A DNA stretch of 64,000 bases from Streptomyces sp. CG1 (GTDB taxonomy: Bacteria > Actinomycetota > Actinomycetes > Streptomycetales > Streptomycetaceae): assembly GCF_041080625.1 (NCBI RefSeq), contig NZ_CP163518.1, forward strand, positions 5,084,001 through 5,148,000, given 5' to 3'. The notes under the pieces were generated by a model. It saw only the letters and a list, made by a program, of their open reading frames with translations. It ran no database searches and was not told the origin of the DNA. Shown here in pieces: positions 17,978 through 26,397 of the stretch. A program made the position numbers and the translations under genes. Within the stretch, counting starts at the first letter, position 1. Each line of letters starts with the position of its first letter.

Positions 17978-18011
17978 GACGGCTCCGCCCGTCGAAACAA
18001 GCGGAGCCGTC
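17978..18011 (-). terminator. purL terminator
   Basis: Stem GACGGCTCCGC / GCGGAGCCGTC with a 12-base loop, 14 bases after the purL stop codon. Confidence 0.75.
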
Positions 18012-18024
18012 GGAGCCGTAGGGA

Positions 18025-20283
18025 CTACGCCAGCAGCGCCGGGATGGTCTCCTCGTGTGCCTTTCGCAGGTCCTCCAGCGGGAGCGCGAACTCGCCCTGG
18101 ATCTCAACCGCGTCACCGTCGACGACACCGATGCGGGTGGCCGGCAGGCCGCGCGCGCCGCACATGTCGTTGAAGCGGACCTCCTCCGAGCGCGGCACGG
18201 CGACGATCGCGCGGCCGGCCGACTCGGAGAACAGGAAGGTGAACGCGTCCAGGCCGTCCGGTACGACCAGCCGGGCGCCCTTGCCGCCGAGGAGCGCGGA
18301 CTCCACGACCGCCTGGACCAGGCCGCCGTCGGACAGGTCGTGCGCGGAGTCGATCATGCCGTCGCGGGAGGCCGAGATCAGGATCTCGGCCAGCAGCCGC
18401 TCGCGCTCCAGGTCGACCTGCGGAGGCAGACCGCCGAGGTGGTCGTGGACCACCTGCGACCAGGCCGAGCCGCCGAACTCCTCGCGGGTGTCGCCCAGGA
18501 GGTAGATCAGCTGGCCCTCCTCCTGGAAGGCGACCGGGGTGCGGCGCGCGACATCGTCGATCACGCCCAGGACCGCGACCACCGGGGTCGGGTGGATCGC
18601 CGCCTCGCCCGTCTGGTTGTAGAGCGAGACATTGCCGCCCGTGACCGGCGTGCCCAGCTGCTGGCAGGCGTCCGCCAGTCCGCGCACCGCCTCCGCGAAC
18701 TGCCACATCACCGCCGGGTCCTCGGGCGAGCCGAAGTTCAGGCAGTCCGACACCGCGAGCGGCCTGGCACCCGTCGTCGCCACGTTCCGGTAGGCCTCCG
18801 ACAGCGCCAGCTGGGCGCCCGCGTACGGGTCCAGCTTGGCGTACCGGCCGTTTCCGTCCGTGGCGATCGCGACGCCGAGGCCACTCGACTCATCGATGCG
18901 GATCATGCCCGAGTCCTCGGGCTGGGCCAGCACCGTGTTGCCCTGCACGAAGTGGTCGTACTGCCGGGTGATCCACTTCTTGGAGGCCTGGTTGGGGGAG
19001 GCCACCAGCTTCAGGACCTGGTCCCGCAGATCCTCCGAGGTGGCCGGGCGCTCCAGCTTGTTCGCGTCGTCGGCCTGGAGGGCGTCCTGCCAGTCCGGGC
19101 GGGCGTAGGGGCGCTCGTAGACCGGGCCCTCGTGGGCCACCGTGCGCGGGTCGACGTCGACGATCTTGCCGCCGTGCCAGTAGATCTCCAGGCGGTCGCC
19201 GTCGGTGACCTCGCCGATGACCGTGGCGATGACGTCCCACTTGGCGCAGATCTCCAGGAAGCGGTCGACCTTCTCCGGCTCGACCACGGCGCACATGCGT
19301 TCCTGCGACTCGCTCATGAGGATTTCCTCGGGAGACAGAGTCGAGTCACGCAGGGGTACGTCGTCCAGGGTCACGCGCATGCCGCCGGAACCGTTCGACG
19401 CCAGCTCGCTCGTCGCACACGAAAGACCGGCCGCGCCCAGGTCCTGAATACCGACGACGAGCTTCTCCCTGAACGCCTCCAGGGTGCACTCGATGAGCAG
19501 CTTCTCCTGGAAGGGGTCGCCGACCTGCACCGCCGGGCGCTTGCTCGGCTTGGCGTCGTCGAAGGTCTCACTCGCCAGGATCGAGGCGCCGCCGATGCCG
19601 TCGCCGCCGGTCCGGGCGCCGTACAGGATCACCTTGTTGCCCGCGCCGGAGGCCTTCGCGAGGTGGATGTCCTCGTGCTTCATGACGCCGATAGCACCCG
19701 CGTTGACCAGCGGGTTTCCCTGGTAGCAGGAGTCGAAGACGACCTCGCCGCCGATGTTGGGCAGGCCCAGGCAGTTGCCGTAGCCGCCGATGCCCGCGAC
19801 CACGCCCGGCAGGACGCGCTTGGTGTCCGGGTGGTCGGCGGCGCCGAAACGCAGCGGGTCGACCACCGCCACCGGGCGGGCGCCCATCGCGATGATGTCG
19901 CGGACGATGCCGCCGACACCCGTGGCCGCGCCCTGATAGGGCTCGACGTACGACGGGTGGTTGTGCGACTCGACCTTGAAGGTGACCGCGTACCCCTGGC
20001 CGACGTCCACCACGCCCGCGTTCTCGCCGATGCCGACGAGCAGCGCGTCCGACTGGGGCGCCTTCTCGCCGAACTGGCGCAGATGGACCTTGGAGGACTT
20101 GTACGAGCAGTGCTCGGACCACATGACCGAGTACATGGCGAGCTCGGCGCCGGTCGGGCGGCGGCCGAGGATCTCCACCACCCGCTCGTACTCGTCCTTC
20201 TTCAGGCCGAGTTCGGCCCAGGGCAGCTCGACGTCGGGGGTCGCGGCCGCGTGCTCGACCGTGTCCAGAGGCGTCCGGCTCAT
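18025..20283 (-). CDS. purL: phosphoribosylformylglycinamidine synthase, large subunit
   Basis: Synthetase subunit of FGAM synthase, which with PurQ and PurS converts FGAR to FGAM using glutamine and ATP. At 752 residues it is the short PurL of the three-subunit complex. Motifs include [86 protein letters not shown] and [14 protein letters not shown]. Last gene of the purS-purQ-purL operon; its ATG overlaps the purQ stop by four bases. Confidence 0.97.
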   Translation of the reverse strand: MSRTPLDTVEHAAATPDVELPWAELGLKKDEYERVVEILGRRPTGAELAMYSVMWSEHCSYKSSKVHLRQFGEKAPQSDALLVGIGENAGVVDVGQGYAVTFKVESHNHPSYVEPYQGAATGVGGIVRDIIAMGARPVAVVDPLRFGAADHPDTKRVLPGVVAGIGGYGNCLGLPNIGGEVVFDSCYQGNPLVNAGAIGVMKHEDIHLAKASGAGNKVILYGARTGGDGIGGASILASETFDDAKPSKRPAVQVGDPFQEKLLIECTLEAFREKLVVGIQDLGAAGLSCATSELASNGSGGMRVTLDDVPLRDSTLSPEEILMSESQERMCAVVEPEKVDRFLEICAKWDVIATVIGEVTDGDRLEIYWHGGKIVDVDPRTVAHEGPVYERPYARPDWQDALQADDANKLERPATSEDLRDQVLKLVASPNQASKKWITRQYDHFVQGNTVLAQPEDSGMIRIDESSGLGVAIATDGNGRYAKLDPYAGAQLALSEAYRNVATTGARPLAVSDCLNFGSPEDPAVMWQFAEAVRGLADACQQLGTPVTGGNVSLYNQTGEAAIHPTPVVAVLGVIDDVARRTPVAFQEEGQLIYLLGDTREEFGGSAWSQVVHDHLGGLPPQVDLERERLLAEILISASRDGMIDSAHDLSDGGLVQAVVESALLGGKGARLVVPDGLDAFTFLFSESAGRAIVAVPRSEEVRFNDMCGARGLPATRIGVVDGDAVEIQGEFALPLEDLRKAHEETIPALLA

Positions 20284-20984
20284 GCGTTGACCAGCTTCTT
20301 GAGGATCGAGGTGAAGAAGGGGAGGCCGTCGGTGCGACCGGTGCCGATGAGCGGCTCCACGGCGTGCTCCGGGTGCGGCATGAGGCCTACGACGTTCCCG
20401 GCCTCGTTGGTGATGCCCGCGATGTCCCGCAGCGAGCCGTTCGGGTTGCCGCGTTCATCAGCGACTCCGTCGCGGGCCAGGTAACGGAAGACCACGCGGC
20501 CCTCCGCCTCCAGCTTGTCGAGCGTGTAGTCGTCGGCGACGTACCGGCCGTCCATGTTCTTCAGCGGGATGTGGATCTCCTGGCCGGCGCGGTAGTCACC
20601 GGTCCAGGCGGTCTCCGCGTTCTCCACCCGCAGCTTCTGGTCGCGGCAGATGAAGTGGAGGTGGTCGTTGCCGAGCATCGCGCCCGGGAGGAGATGGGCC
20701 TCGGTGAGGATCTGGAAGCCGTTGCAGATACCGAGGACCGGGAGGCCGGTCCTCGCCTGCTCAATGACCGTCTGCATCACCGGGGAGAACCGGGAGATGG
20801 CACCGGCGCGCAGATAGTCGCCGTAGGAGAAACCGCCGGGGAGGACGACCGCGTCGACCTGATGGAGGTCCTTGTCCTTGTGCCACAGGGCGACGGGTTC
20901 GGCGCCGGCGAGGCGGATCGCACGCTGGGTGTCCCGGTCGTCGAGGCTGCCCGGGAAAGTGACGACGCCAATACGAGCGGTCAC
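20280..20984 (-). CDS. purQ: FGAM synthase, glutaminase subunit
   Basis: Class I glutamine amidotransferase that supplies ammonia to PurL. The 234-residue protein has the nucleophile Cys in [15 protein letters not shown], the oxyanion region [17 protein letters not shown] and the catalytic His/Glu in [14 protein letters not shown]. It overlaps purL and purS by four bases on each side (ATGA), so the three are translationally coupled. Confidence 0.97.
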   Translation of the reverse strand: MTARIGVVTFPGSLDDRDTQRAIRLAGAEPVALWHKDKDLHQVDAVVLPGGFSYGDYLRAGAISRFSPVMQTVIEQARTGLPVLGICNGFQILTEAHLLPGAMLGNDHLHFICRDQKLRVENAETAWTGDYRAGQEIHIPLKNMDGRYVADDYTLDKLEAEGRVVFRYLARDGVADERGNPNGSLRDIAGITNEAGNVVGLMPHPEHAVEPLIGTGRTDGLPFFTSILKKLVNA

Positions 20985-21259
20985 TTGGCCGCCTCCGCGA
21001 CTTCCGCCACCTCTTCCACCTTGACGGTGAAGTCCTCGATCACGGTGTTGGCGAGGAAGGATTCCGCAAGATCGTGGATGCGGGCGAGCGTTGCCTGGTC
21101 GACCGGCCCGTCAACTTGAAGTTCGAAACGCTTTCCCTGACGTACGTCGGAGATCCCTTCGAAACCCAGGCGCGGCAGCGCACGCTGGACCGCCTGGCCC
21201 TGGGGGTCGAGGATCTCCGGCTTGAGCATGACGTCGACTACGACGCGTGCCACTGGCAC
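20981..21259 (-). CDS. purS: FGAM synthase, PurS subunit
   Basis: Small 92-residue subunit that joins PurQ to PurL and helps channel ammonia. Typical PurS sequence: [56 protein letters not shown]. The C-terminal tail is Ala/Glu-rich ([10 protein letters not shown]). First gene of the purSQL operon; its promoter lies in the divergent gap shared with lsrL. Confidence 0.95.
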   Translation of the reverse strand: MPVARVVVDVMLKPEILDPQGQAVQRALPRLGFEGISDVRQGKRFELQVDGPVDQATLARIHDLAESFLANTVIEDFTVKVEEVAEVAEAAK

Positions 21260-21563
21260 TCCCGGTGTGTGGTGCTGAGCAGGTTCCTTCAGACTACCCG
21301 CACAAAATTTCTACGCGGGTAGAGTTGGAGGAAAGTACGTGAGGCGCATCACGATCCGGTGTCGAGGCCGTACGGCCATGAAAAGTTCTGGGAAAGTTCG
21401 ACGGTCCGCCCGGGTCCACCTATTGTGTTCGGACACGCGGAGGGATTTAGTCGGGCTTCACTTTGCATTGCCGGGCACTGTACAAATGAATTGGCAATAG
21501 CCGATACTCGGCACGTCATCGCTGTGAGCTGTATCGACGTGCCGCACGAAGGGACCGATATTC
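21260..21563. other. divergent promoter region purS / lsrL
   Basis: 304 bases without a gene. The part toward lsrL is AT-richer than its surroundings (for example ACAAATGAATTGGCAATAGC at about 21482), as is common near Lsr2 genes, which bind AT-rich DNA and may autoregulate. Confidence 0.45.
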
Positions 21564-21881
21564 GTGGCGCAAAAGGTCGTGGTCACTCTCTTTGACGACA
21601 TCGACGGCTCGGAAGCGGCGGAAACGATCGCCTTCGGACTCGACGGCAAGTCGTACGAGATCGACCTGAACGAATCCAACGCCAAGAAACTGCGCAAGGC
21701 GCTCGCGCCCTACGTCGACGCCGGCCGCAAGCGGTCGCGGTCCGGCAAGGCGTACCGGCAGACCGAGGTCGCCCCCGACCCGGCGGCCGTCCGCGCCTGG
21801 GCCCAGGCCAACAAGATGGACGTCCCGGCCCGCGGCCGCATCCCCAAGAAGGTCTACGAGGCCTTCAGCGCCGCGCAGTGA
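21564..21881 (+). CDS. lsrL: Lsr2-family nucleoid-associated protein
   Basis: Lsr2-type DNA-bridging protein of 105 residues that silences AT-rich, often horizontally acquired DNA. The N-terminal dimerisation part (AQKVVVTLFDDIDGSEAAET) and C-terminal DNA-binding part (RAWAQANKMDVPARGRIPK, with the minor-groove RGR) are both complete. Streptomyces carry two paralogues; by position beside purS this is the LsrL (SCO4076) type rather than the main Lsr2. GTG start with AAGGGA nine bases upstream. Confidence 0.9.
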   Translation: MAQKVVVTLFDDIDGSEAAETIAFGLDGKSYEIDLNESNAKKLRKALAPYVDAGRKRSRSGKAYRQTEVAPDPAAVRAWAQANKMDVPARGRIPKKVYEAFSAAQ

Positions 21882-21913
21882 CGTCCGCGCAGTGAAGCCC
21901 GCGAAGGGGCAGT

Positions 21914-21941
21914 CCTCAGGGTCCGTCAGCGGGCCCTGAGG
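21914..21941 (+). terminator. lsrL terminator
   Basis: 12-bp stem CCTCAGGGTCCG / CGGGCCCTGAGG with one T-G wobble, 33 bases after the lsrL stop. Confidence 0.7.
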
Positions 21942-22074
21942 GCCGTGCACTTGGCCGGCGGCGGGCGCCTACGGGGTCGCGCGGGAGCCGACTTGCGCTA
22001 CCCCCCTGCTGATCAGCTAGTGTCTGGGACACGCCGAGGGGCGAGGCCGAAAGGACCAAAACCCTGAGGACCGT

Positions 22075-22146
22075 GCGGGTGTAGTTCAGTAGCAGAACAT
22101 CCCCCTTCCAGGGGGAAGGCGCAGTGTGCGATTCCTGTCACCCGCT
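22075..22146 (+). tRNA. tRNA-Gly (UCC)
   Basis: Acceptor GCGGGTG/CACCCGC, anticodon stem TCCCC/GGGGA around CTTCCAG giving TCC, T arm GCGATTCCTGT. No encoded CCA. Confidence 0.92.
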
Positions 22147-22225
22147 CTGGCACCGGTCAGAACCACTGTTGTGGATCAGGTAGGCTGGTGCTCGCACCGA
22201 TCGGTGGGAGCCGGTCGGGAGCAGT

Positions 22226-22298
22226 GCGGACGTAGCTCAGTTGGTAGAGCGCAACCTTGCCAAGGTTGAGGTCGCGAGTTCGAGCCTCGTCGTCCGCT
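22226..22298 (+). tRNA. tRNA-Gly (GCC), copy 1
   Basis: Acceptor GCGGACG/CGTCCGC, anticodon stem CAACC/GGTTG around TTGCCAA giving GCC. The discriminator T is followed directly by an encoded CCA (22299 to 22301). Same sequence as the copy at 26279. Confidence 0.95.
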
Positions 22299-22307
22299 CC
22301 ATGAAAG

Positions 22308-22334
22308 AGACCCCGGTCCACTGGACCGGGGTCT
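22308..22334 (+). terminator. tRNA-Gly terminator, copy 1
   Basis: 12-bp stem AGACCCCGGTCC / GGACCGGGGTCT, loop ACT, then TTTCG. Repeated at 26361 behind the second tRNA-Gly. Confidence 0.85.
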
Positions 22335-22356
22335 TTTCGTGTGCCCCGCCCTTCTC

Positions 22357-22384
22357 TGACATTTGTCATGCCGAGCGATGACAT
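22357..22384. promoter_or_regulatory. candidate operator of the ABC/two-component operon
   Basis: TGACAT occurs twice in the same orientation, at 22357 and 22379, exactly 22 bases (two helical turns) apart, with an inverted GTCAT at 22365 between them. The arrangement gives both a TGACA-TT-TGTCA palindrome and a GTCAT-N8-ATGAC palindrome. It lies 43 to 70 bases before the ATPase start codon and is a plausible site for the LuxR-type regulator encoded at the end of the operon. Confidence 0.5.
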
Positions 22385-22426
22385 CGCGCACTGCCGACCC
22401 GCTCCGGCCGCCGGGACGCTGGGTTC

Positions 22427-23536
22427 ATGCACTACGACGAACACGAAGACGTGATTGAGGTCACCGATCTCAGGCGTGTCTACGGGGGCGGGTTCGAGGC
22501 CGTACGCGGAATCAGCTTCTCCGTGGCGCGCGGGGAGATCTTCGCCCTGCTCGGCACGAACGGAGCGGGCAAGACGTCGACGGTCGAACTGCTGGAAGGC
22601 CTCGCCGCACCCGCCGAGGGCCGGATCCGGATTCTCGGCCACGACCCCTACCGCGAGCGGGCCGCCGTACGGCCCCGCACCGGTGTGATGCTGCAGGAGG
22701 GCGGCTTCCCGGCCGAGCTGACCGTCGCCGAGACGGCCCGGATGTGGGCCGGATGCACCAGCGGGGCCCGGCCCGTCGCGAGTGGGCCGAAGGGGCGCGC
22801 CGGTGTCGGGGGTGCATGGGGGTCCCCCCGCTCGAGCGAAGCCGGGAGTGGGGGAGCGCGGAGGCCCGAAGGGCTGAGCACGGTCGCGGCCTCGACACCG
22901 GCTGGAGCGCCCCGGAGGCGAACGAGCCATAGGACGGCCGAGGTACTGGAGCTGGTCGGGCTCGCGGACCGGCACGAGGTGCGGGTCAAGCAGCTGTCCG
23001 GCGGCGAGCGGCGCCGGCTCGATCTGGCGCTCGCCCTGCTCGGCGACCCCGAGGTGCTCTTCCTCGACGAGCCGACGACCGGGCTCGACGCGGAAGGCCG
23101 CCGGGACACCTGGGAGTTGGTGCGGGCCCTGCGCGACGCGGGCACGACCGTACTGCTCACCACGCACTACCTGGAGGAGGCCGAGGGTCTCGCCGACCGG
23201 CTCGCCATCCTGCACGAGGGCCGTATCGCGGTCTCCGGAACCCCGGCCGAGGTCACCGCGGGCCGGCCGTCCCGGATGTCCTTCGAACTGCCCGACGGCT
23301 ACTTCCTCGGCGACCTTCCGCCACTGGCCGACCTCGGTGTCTGCGGCCACGAGAGCGACGGCAGGGTCGTACGGCTGCGCACGAACCAGCTGCAGCGGAC
23401 CGCGACCGGCGTACTGACCTGGGCCGAGCGGACCGGAGTCGAGCTGCGCGGCCTGGACGTGCGCTCCGCCTCCCTGGAGGAGGCGTTCCTCGGAATCGCA
23501 CGCGAACAGGCACAGGCACGGGGGGTGGCGGCATGA
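22427..23536 (+). CDS. ABC transporter ATPase with in-frame insertion
   Basis: ATPase of a DrrA/NatA-type exporter, 369 residues. Walker A is GTNGAGKTST (residues 43 to 52), Q loop GVMLQEGGF, signature LSGGERRRLDL, Walker B VLFLDEPTTGLDAEG, and switch His in LLTTHYLEEAEG. Between TSGARP and AEVLELVGLADR, residues 118 to 170 are a Gly/Ser/Arg-rich stretch absent from the family; without it the sequence would read straight through as a normal helical subdomain. The inserted DNA (22778 to 22936) contains a common Streptomyces palindromic repeat but keeps the frame open. First gene of a four-gene operon with permease, kinase and regulator. Confidence 0.93.
   Translation: MHYDEHEDVIEVTDLRRVYGGGFEAVRGISFSVARGEIFALLGTNGAGKTSTVELLEGLAAPAEGRIRILGHDPYRERAAVRPRTGVMLQEGGFPAELTVAETARMWAGCTSGARPVASGPKGRAGVGGAWGSPRSSEAGSGGARRPEGLSTVAASTPAGAPRRRTSHRTAEVLELVGLADRHEVRVKQLSGGERRRLDLALALLGDPEVLFLDEPTTGLDAEGRRDTWELVRALRDAGTTVLLTTHYLEEAEGLADRLAILHEGRIAVSGTPAEVTAGRPSRMSFELPDGYFLGDLPPLADLGVCGHESDGRVVRLRTNQLQRTATGVLTWAERTGVELRGLDVRSASLEEAFLGIAREQAQARGVAA
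22817..22856. repeat. interspersed palindromic repeat inside the ABC ATPase gene
   Basis: The 40-base segment starts TGGGGGTCCCCCCGCTCGAG and ends AGCCGGGAGTGGGGGAG. It folds into a long hairpin and matches a short repeat that I remember as widespread in Streptomyces intergenic DNA. Here it lies in coding sequence, within a 159-base insertion (22778 to 22936) of a length divisible by three. Confidence 0.75.
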
Positions 23537-24366
23537 GCGGAGCCGAAGTGGGGACCAGGAGCCGTGCGGTGCGCGGGGTTCGGGTGGCCGAGCGCGGCGG
23601 GGGGACGTCGGCGGGCCGGCGGCTGTGGGCGCTGGGGCGGGCCGAACTCACCCTGCTCGGCCGCAACCGCGGGGTCGTCCTCACCGCGCTGGCCGTGCCG
23701 CTCCTGCTGCCGTTCAGCGTGCGGCCGGCCGTGGACCAGCTGGATCTGAAGAAGCAGGGGCTGACGCTCGGCTCCACCCTGCTGACGGCCGCGATCGGGT
23801 TCTCCTTCCTCTTCGCCGTGTACACCTCGCTGGTCAACGCCTACGTCGCCCGCCGCGAGGAACTCGTCCTCAAGCGGCTGCGCACCGGTGAGCTGTCCGA
23901 CGCGGAGATCCTCACCGGCACCGCGCTGCCCGCGCTCGTCATCGGCCTGGCCCAGGCGCTGGTCCTGTGCGTCGGGTGCGCGGTCCTGCTGCACCTCGGC
24001 GCGCCCAGGGCGCCGTATCTGATCCTCCCCGGGCTGGTGGCCGGTTACCTGGTCAGTGCCGCGCTCGCCGCGCTCACCGCGTCCTTCACCCGGACCGTGG
24101 AGAGCGCCCAGGTGACCGCGCTGCCGCTGATGTTCCTGTCGATGCTCGGCTCCGGGATCACGTTCCCGACGGAGGTCCTGCCGGACAAGCTGGCCCGCGT
24201 CTGCGAACTGCTTCCGCTGTCCCCGGCGATCCGGCTCGTCCGCGGCGGCTGGACCGGCCACTTGAGCGGGTACGAGGCACTCGGCGCCCTGGCGACCGCG
24301 CTGGCCTGGACGATCCTGGCCGTGTTTGCTGTACGACGGTGGTTCCGCTGGGAACCGCGGCGCTGA
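23533..24366 (+). CDS. ABC-2 type transporter permease
   Basis: Membrane subunit of the exporter, 277 residues with about six transmembrane segments (VVLTALAVPLLLPFSV, TLLTAAIGFSFLFAVYTSLV, VIGLAQALVLCVGCAVLL, LILPGLVAGYLVSAALAAL, LMFLSMLGSGITFP, ALAWTILAVFAVRRWF). The LPDKLARVCELLPLSPAIRL region before the last helix is typical of ABC-2 permeases. It overlaps the ATPase gene by four bases (ATGA). The exported substrate is unknown; lipids, antibiotics or peptides are usual for this type. Confidence 0.93.
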   Translation: MSGAEVGTRSRAVRGVRVAERGGGTSAGRRLWALGRAELTLLGRNRGVVLTALAVPLLLPFSVRPAVDQLDLKKQGLTLGSTLLTAAIGFSFLFAVYTSLVNAYVARREELVLKRLRTGELSDAEILTGTALPALVIGLAQALVLCVGCAVLLHLGAPRAPYLILPGLVAGYLVSAALAALTASFTRTVESAQVTALPLMFLSMLGSGITFPTEVLPDKLARVCELLPLSPAIRLVRGGWTGHLSGYEALGALATALAWTILAVFAVRRWFRWEPRR

Positions 24367-24399
24367 GGCACCTGAGGTACGTGAGGTACGGGGGAACAC

Positions 24400-25644
24400 A
24401 TGGTGGGCCGGATACGGCGGTGGCTGCAGCGGCACTGGGGGGAGCGCAGCAAGGCCGAGCGGGTCGAGCTGAACAGCATCGTGACCTGGCACTGCACGAT
24501 CTGGTTCATCCTGGGCTGCTGGCTGCTGCTGCCGCTGACCGACGGTCTCGCGCACCGGCCCGTGGCGCTGGTCCTGGGCGCCCTCCTCGTCCTCGTCGGG
24601 ATCCTGCAGAGCGTCCTCGCGAACCGGCGCACCAGGACCGCGCTCGACCACTACCTCGGGCGCGCCGAGATGCCGGCCGGCACGCACCGCGCACCGGCCG
24701 TCCTGCTGGGGCTCGCACTGGGGCTGATCGTGGCGCTCGCCGCGACGCATGCGGCCACTGCGATAGCGGTCCGGTTCACCATCGGCGGTGTCGTGCTGCC
24801 GTTCGGGCTGCTGTACGGACTCACGGCGCCGGTCGGGGTGTTCCTGCGCCGGTCGGCGGCGTTCACGGTCCTGCTCACGGCGGCCGTCGGGCTCGCCGAT
24901 CACGATGCCCCGGGCCTGGTGGCGACCGCGGCGATGGCCGGCTTCCAGGCGGTGTTCGCGCTGCTCGCGGGCCGCTGCGGCGCCTGGACGCTCTCCGTGC
25001 TGTGGGAGGCGGAGCGGGCCCGTGAGGCGGAGGCCCGGCTCGCGGTCGCCGAGGAGCGGCTGCGGTTCGGCCGGGATCTGCACGACGTGCTGGGCCGGAA
25101 CCTGTCGGTGATCTCGCTCAAGAGCGAGCTGGCGGTGCAACTGGCCCGGCGCGGGCGGCCGGAGGCCGTGGAGCAGATGATCGAGGTGCAGCGCATCGCG
25201 CAGGAGTCCCAGCGGGAGGTGCGGGCCGTCGTACGCGGCTACCGGGAGGCCGATCTCAGGGCCGAACTCACGGGCGCACAGGGTGTGTTGACGGCCGCCG
25301 GGATCGCGTGCGAGGTCAGCGCGGAGACCGCGGGGCTGCCCGCCGACGTGCAGTCCGCGCTCGGCTGGGTGGTGCGCGAGGCCACCACCAATGTGCTGCG
25401 GCACGGGGACGCCGGACGCTGCACGCTGTGTCTGCGGGTGCGCGAGGGGCATGTGGTGCTGACGGTGGAGAACGACGGCGTGTCCGGAACCCCCGACGGG
25501 GGTGGGGGTTCCGGGCTCGCCGGGCTGCGGGAACGGCTGGCCGTCGTGGCCGGGACACTGGAGGCGGAAGCCGTCGCCGAGGGCCGATTCCGGCTGGTGG
25601 CCGAAGTGCCACTGAGCGAGAAAGTGAGCGACATCACATCATGA
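24400..25644 (+). CDS. sensor histidine kinase (DesK/NarL type)
   Basis: Membrane kinase of 414 residues. Five or six hydrophobic segments fill residues 28 to 200, with hardly any extracellular domain, so it probably senses the membrane. The HisKA_3 domain has the phosphorylated His-228 in FGRDLHDVLGRNL, followed by a dimerisation helix and the HATPase motifs (WVVREATTNVLRHGDA for the N box and GGGGSGLAGLRERL for the G box). Located 33 bases after the permease and overlapping the regulator gene by four bases. Confidence 0.95.
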   Translation: MVGRIRRWLQRHWGERSKAERVELNSIVTWHCTIWFILGCWLLLPLTDGLAHRPVALVLGALLVLVGILQSVLANRRTRTALDHYLGRAEMPAGTHRAPAVLLGLALGLIVALAATHAATAIAVRFTIGGVVLPFGLLYGLTAPVGVFLRRSAAFTVLLTAAVGLADHDAPGLVATAAMAGFQAVFALLAGRCGAWTLSVLWEAERAREAEARLAVAEERLRFGRDLHDVLGRNLSVISLKSELAVQLARRGRPEAVEQMIEVQRIAQESQREVRAVVRGYREADLRAELTGAQGVLTAAGIACEVSAETAGLPADVQSALGWVVREATTNVLRHGDAGRCTLCLRVREGHVVLTVENDGVSGTPDGGGGSGLAGLRERLAVVAGTLEAEAVAEGRFRLVAEVPLSEKVSDITS

Positions 25645-26255
25645 CTACTCCGGTACGGCTGTTGCTCGCCGACGACGAGCATCTGATCCGGGGCGCGCTG
25701 GCCGCGCTGCTCTCACTGGAGGACGATCTCCTCGTCGTCGCCGAGGCGGCCAGCGGGCCCGAGGCGCTGGCGATGGCACGGGCCCATGAACCCGACGTGG
25801 CCGTACTGGATCTCCAGATGCCGGGGGCCGACGGTGTGAAGGTCGCCACAACCCTGCGCGCCGAACTGCCCGGCTGCCAGGTGCTGATCGTCACCGGTCA
25901 CGGGCGGCCCGGCCATCTGAAACGGGCACTCGCGGCCGGTGTGCGCGGGTTCGTCCCGAAGACCGTCAGCGCCCAGCGGCTGGCCGAGATCATCCGTACC
26001 GTGCACGCGGGAAACCGTTACGTCGACCCGGAGTTGGCCGCCGACGCGATCTCCGCCGGGGACTCCCCGCTGACCGCGCGGGAGACCGAGGTGCTGGAGC
26101 TGGCGGCCGACGGGGCGCCGGTCACGGAGATCGCCGAACGGGCCGCGCTGTCGCCGGGGACCGTGCGCAACTACCTCTCGTCGGCCGTCACGAAGCTCGG
26201 CGCCGAGAACCGTCATGCGGCGGTGCGTCTCGCACGCGAGCGAGGTTGGGTATAG
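25641..26255 (+). CDS. LuxR-type response regulator
   Basis: Regulator of 204 residues. The receiver has the acidic pair D11-D12, the phosphorylation site Asp-57 (VAVLDLQMPG), the switch Thr in LIVTGHG and Lys in FVPKTV. The C-terminal LuxR helix-turn-helix is complete (PLTARETEVLELAADGAPVT, then GTVRNYLSSAVTKLGAENR). Start ATG overlaps the kinase stop. It probably controls its own operon through the TGACAT repeats at 22357, in the way described for other DesR-like systems. Confidence 0.96.
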   Translation: MTTPVRLLLADDEHLIRGALAALLSLEDDLLVVAEAASGPEALAMARAHEPDVAVLDLQMPGADGVKVATTLRAELPGCQVLIVTGHGRPGHLKRALAAGVRGFVPKTVSAQRLAEIIRTVHAGNRYVDPELAADAISAGDSPLTARETEVLELAADGAPVTEIAERAALSPGTVRNYLSSAVTKLGAENRHAAVRLARERGWV

Positions 26256-26278
26256 TTGCTCTCGCGCCACGGCGCAAT

Positions 26279-26351
26279 GCGGACGTAGCTCAGTTGGTAG
26301 AGCGCAACCTTGCCAAGGTTGAGGTCGCGAGTTCGAGCCTCGTCGTCCGCT
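26279..26351 (+). tRNA. tRNA-Gly (GCC), copy 2
   Basis: Identical to 22226 to 22298, including the encoded CCA after the discriminator base (26352 to 26354). It begins 23 bases after the response regulator gene. Confidence 0.95.
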
Positions 26352-26360
26352 CCATGAAAG

Positions 26361-26387
26361 AGACCCCGGTCCACTGGACCGGGGTCT
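26361..26387 (+). terminator. tRNA-Gly terminator, copy 2
   Basis: Same 12-bp stem and ACT loop as at 22308. It also separates the tRNA from converging purC, whose stop is 11 bases away. Confidence 0.85.
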
Positions 26388-26397
26388 CTTCGTGTCG

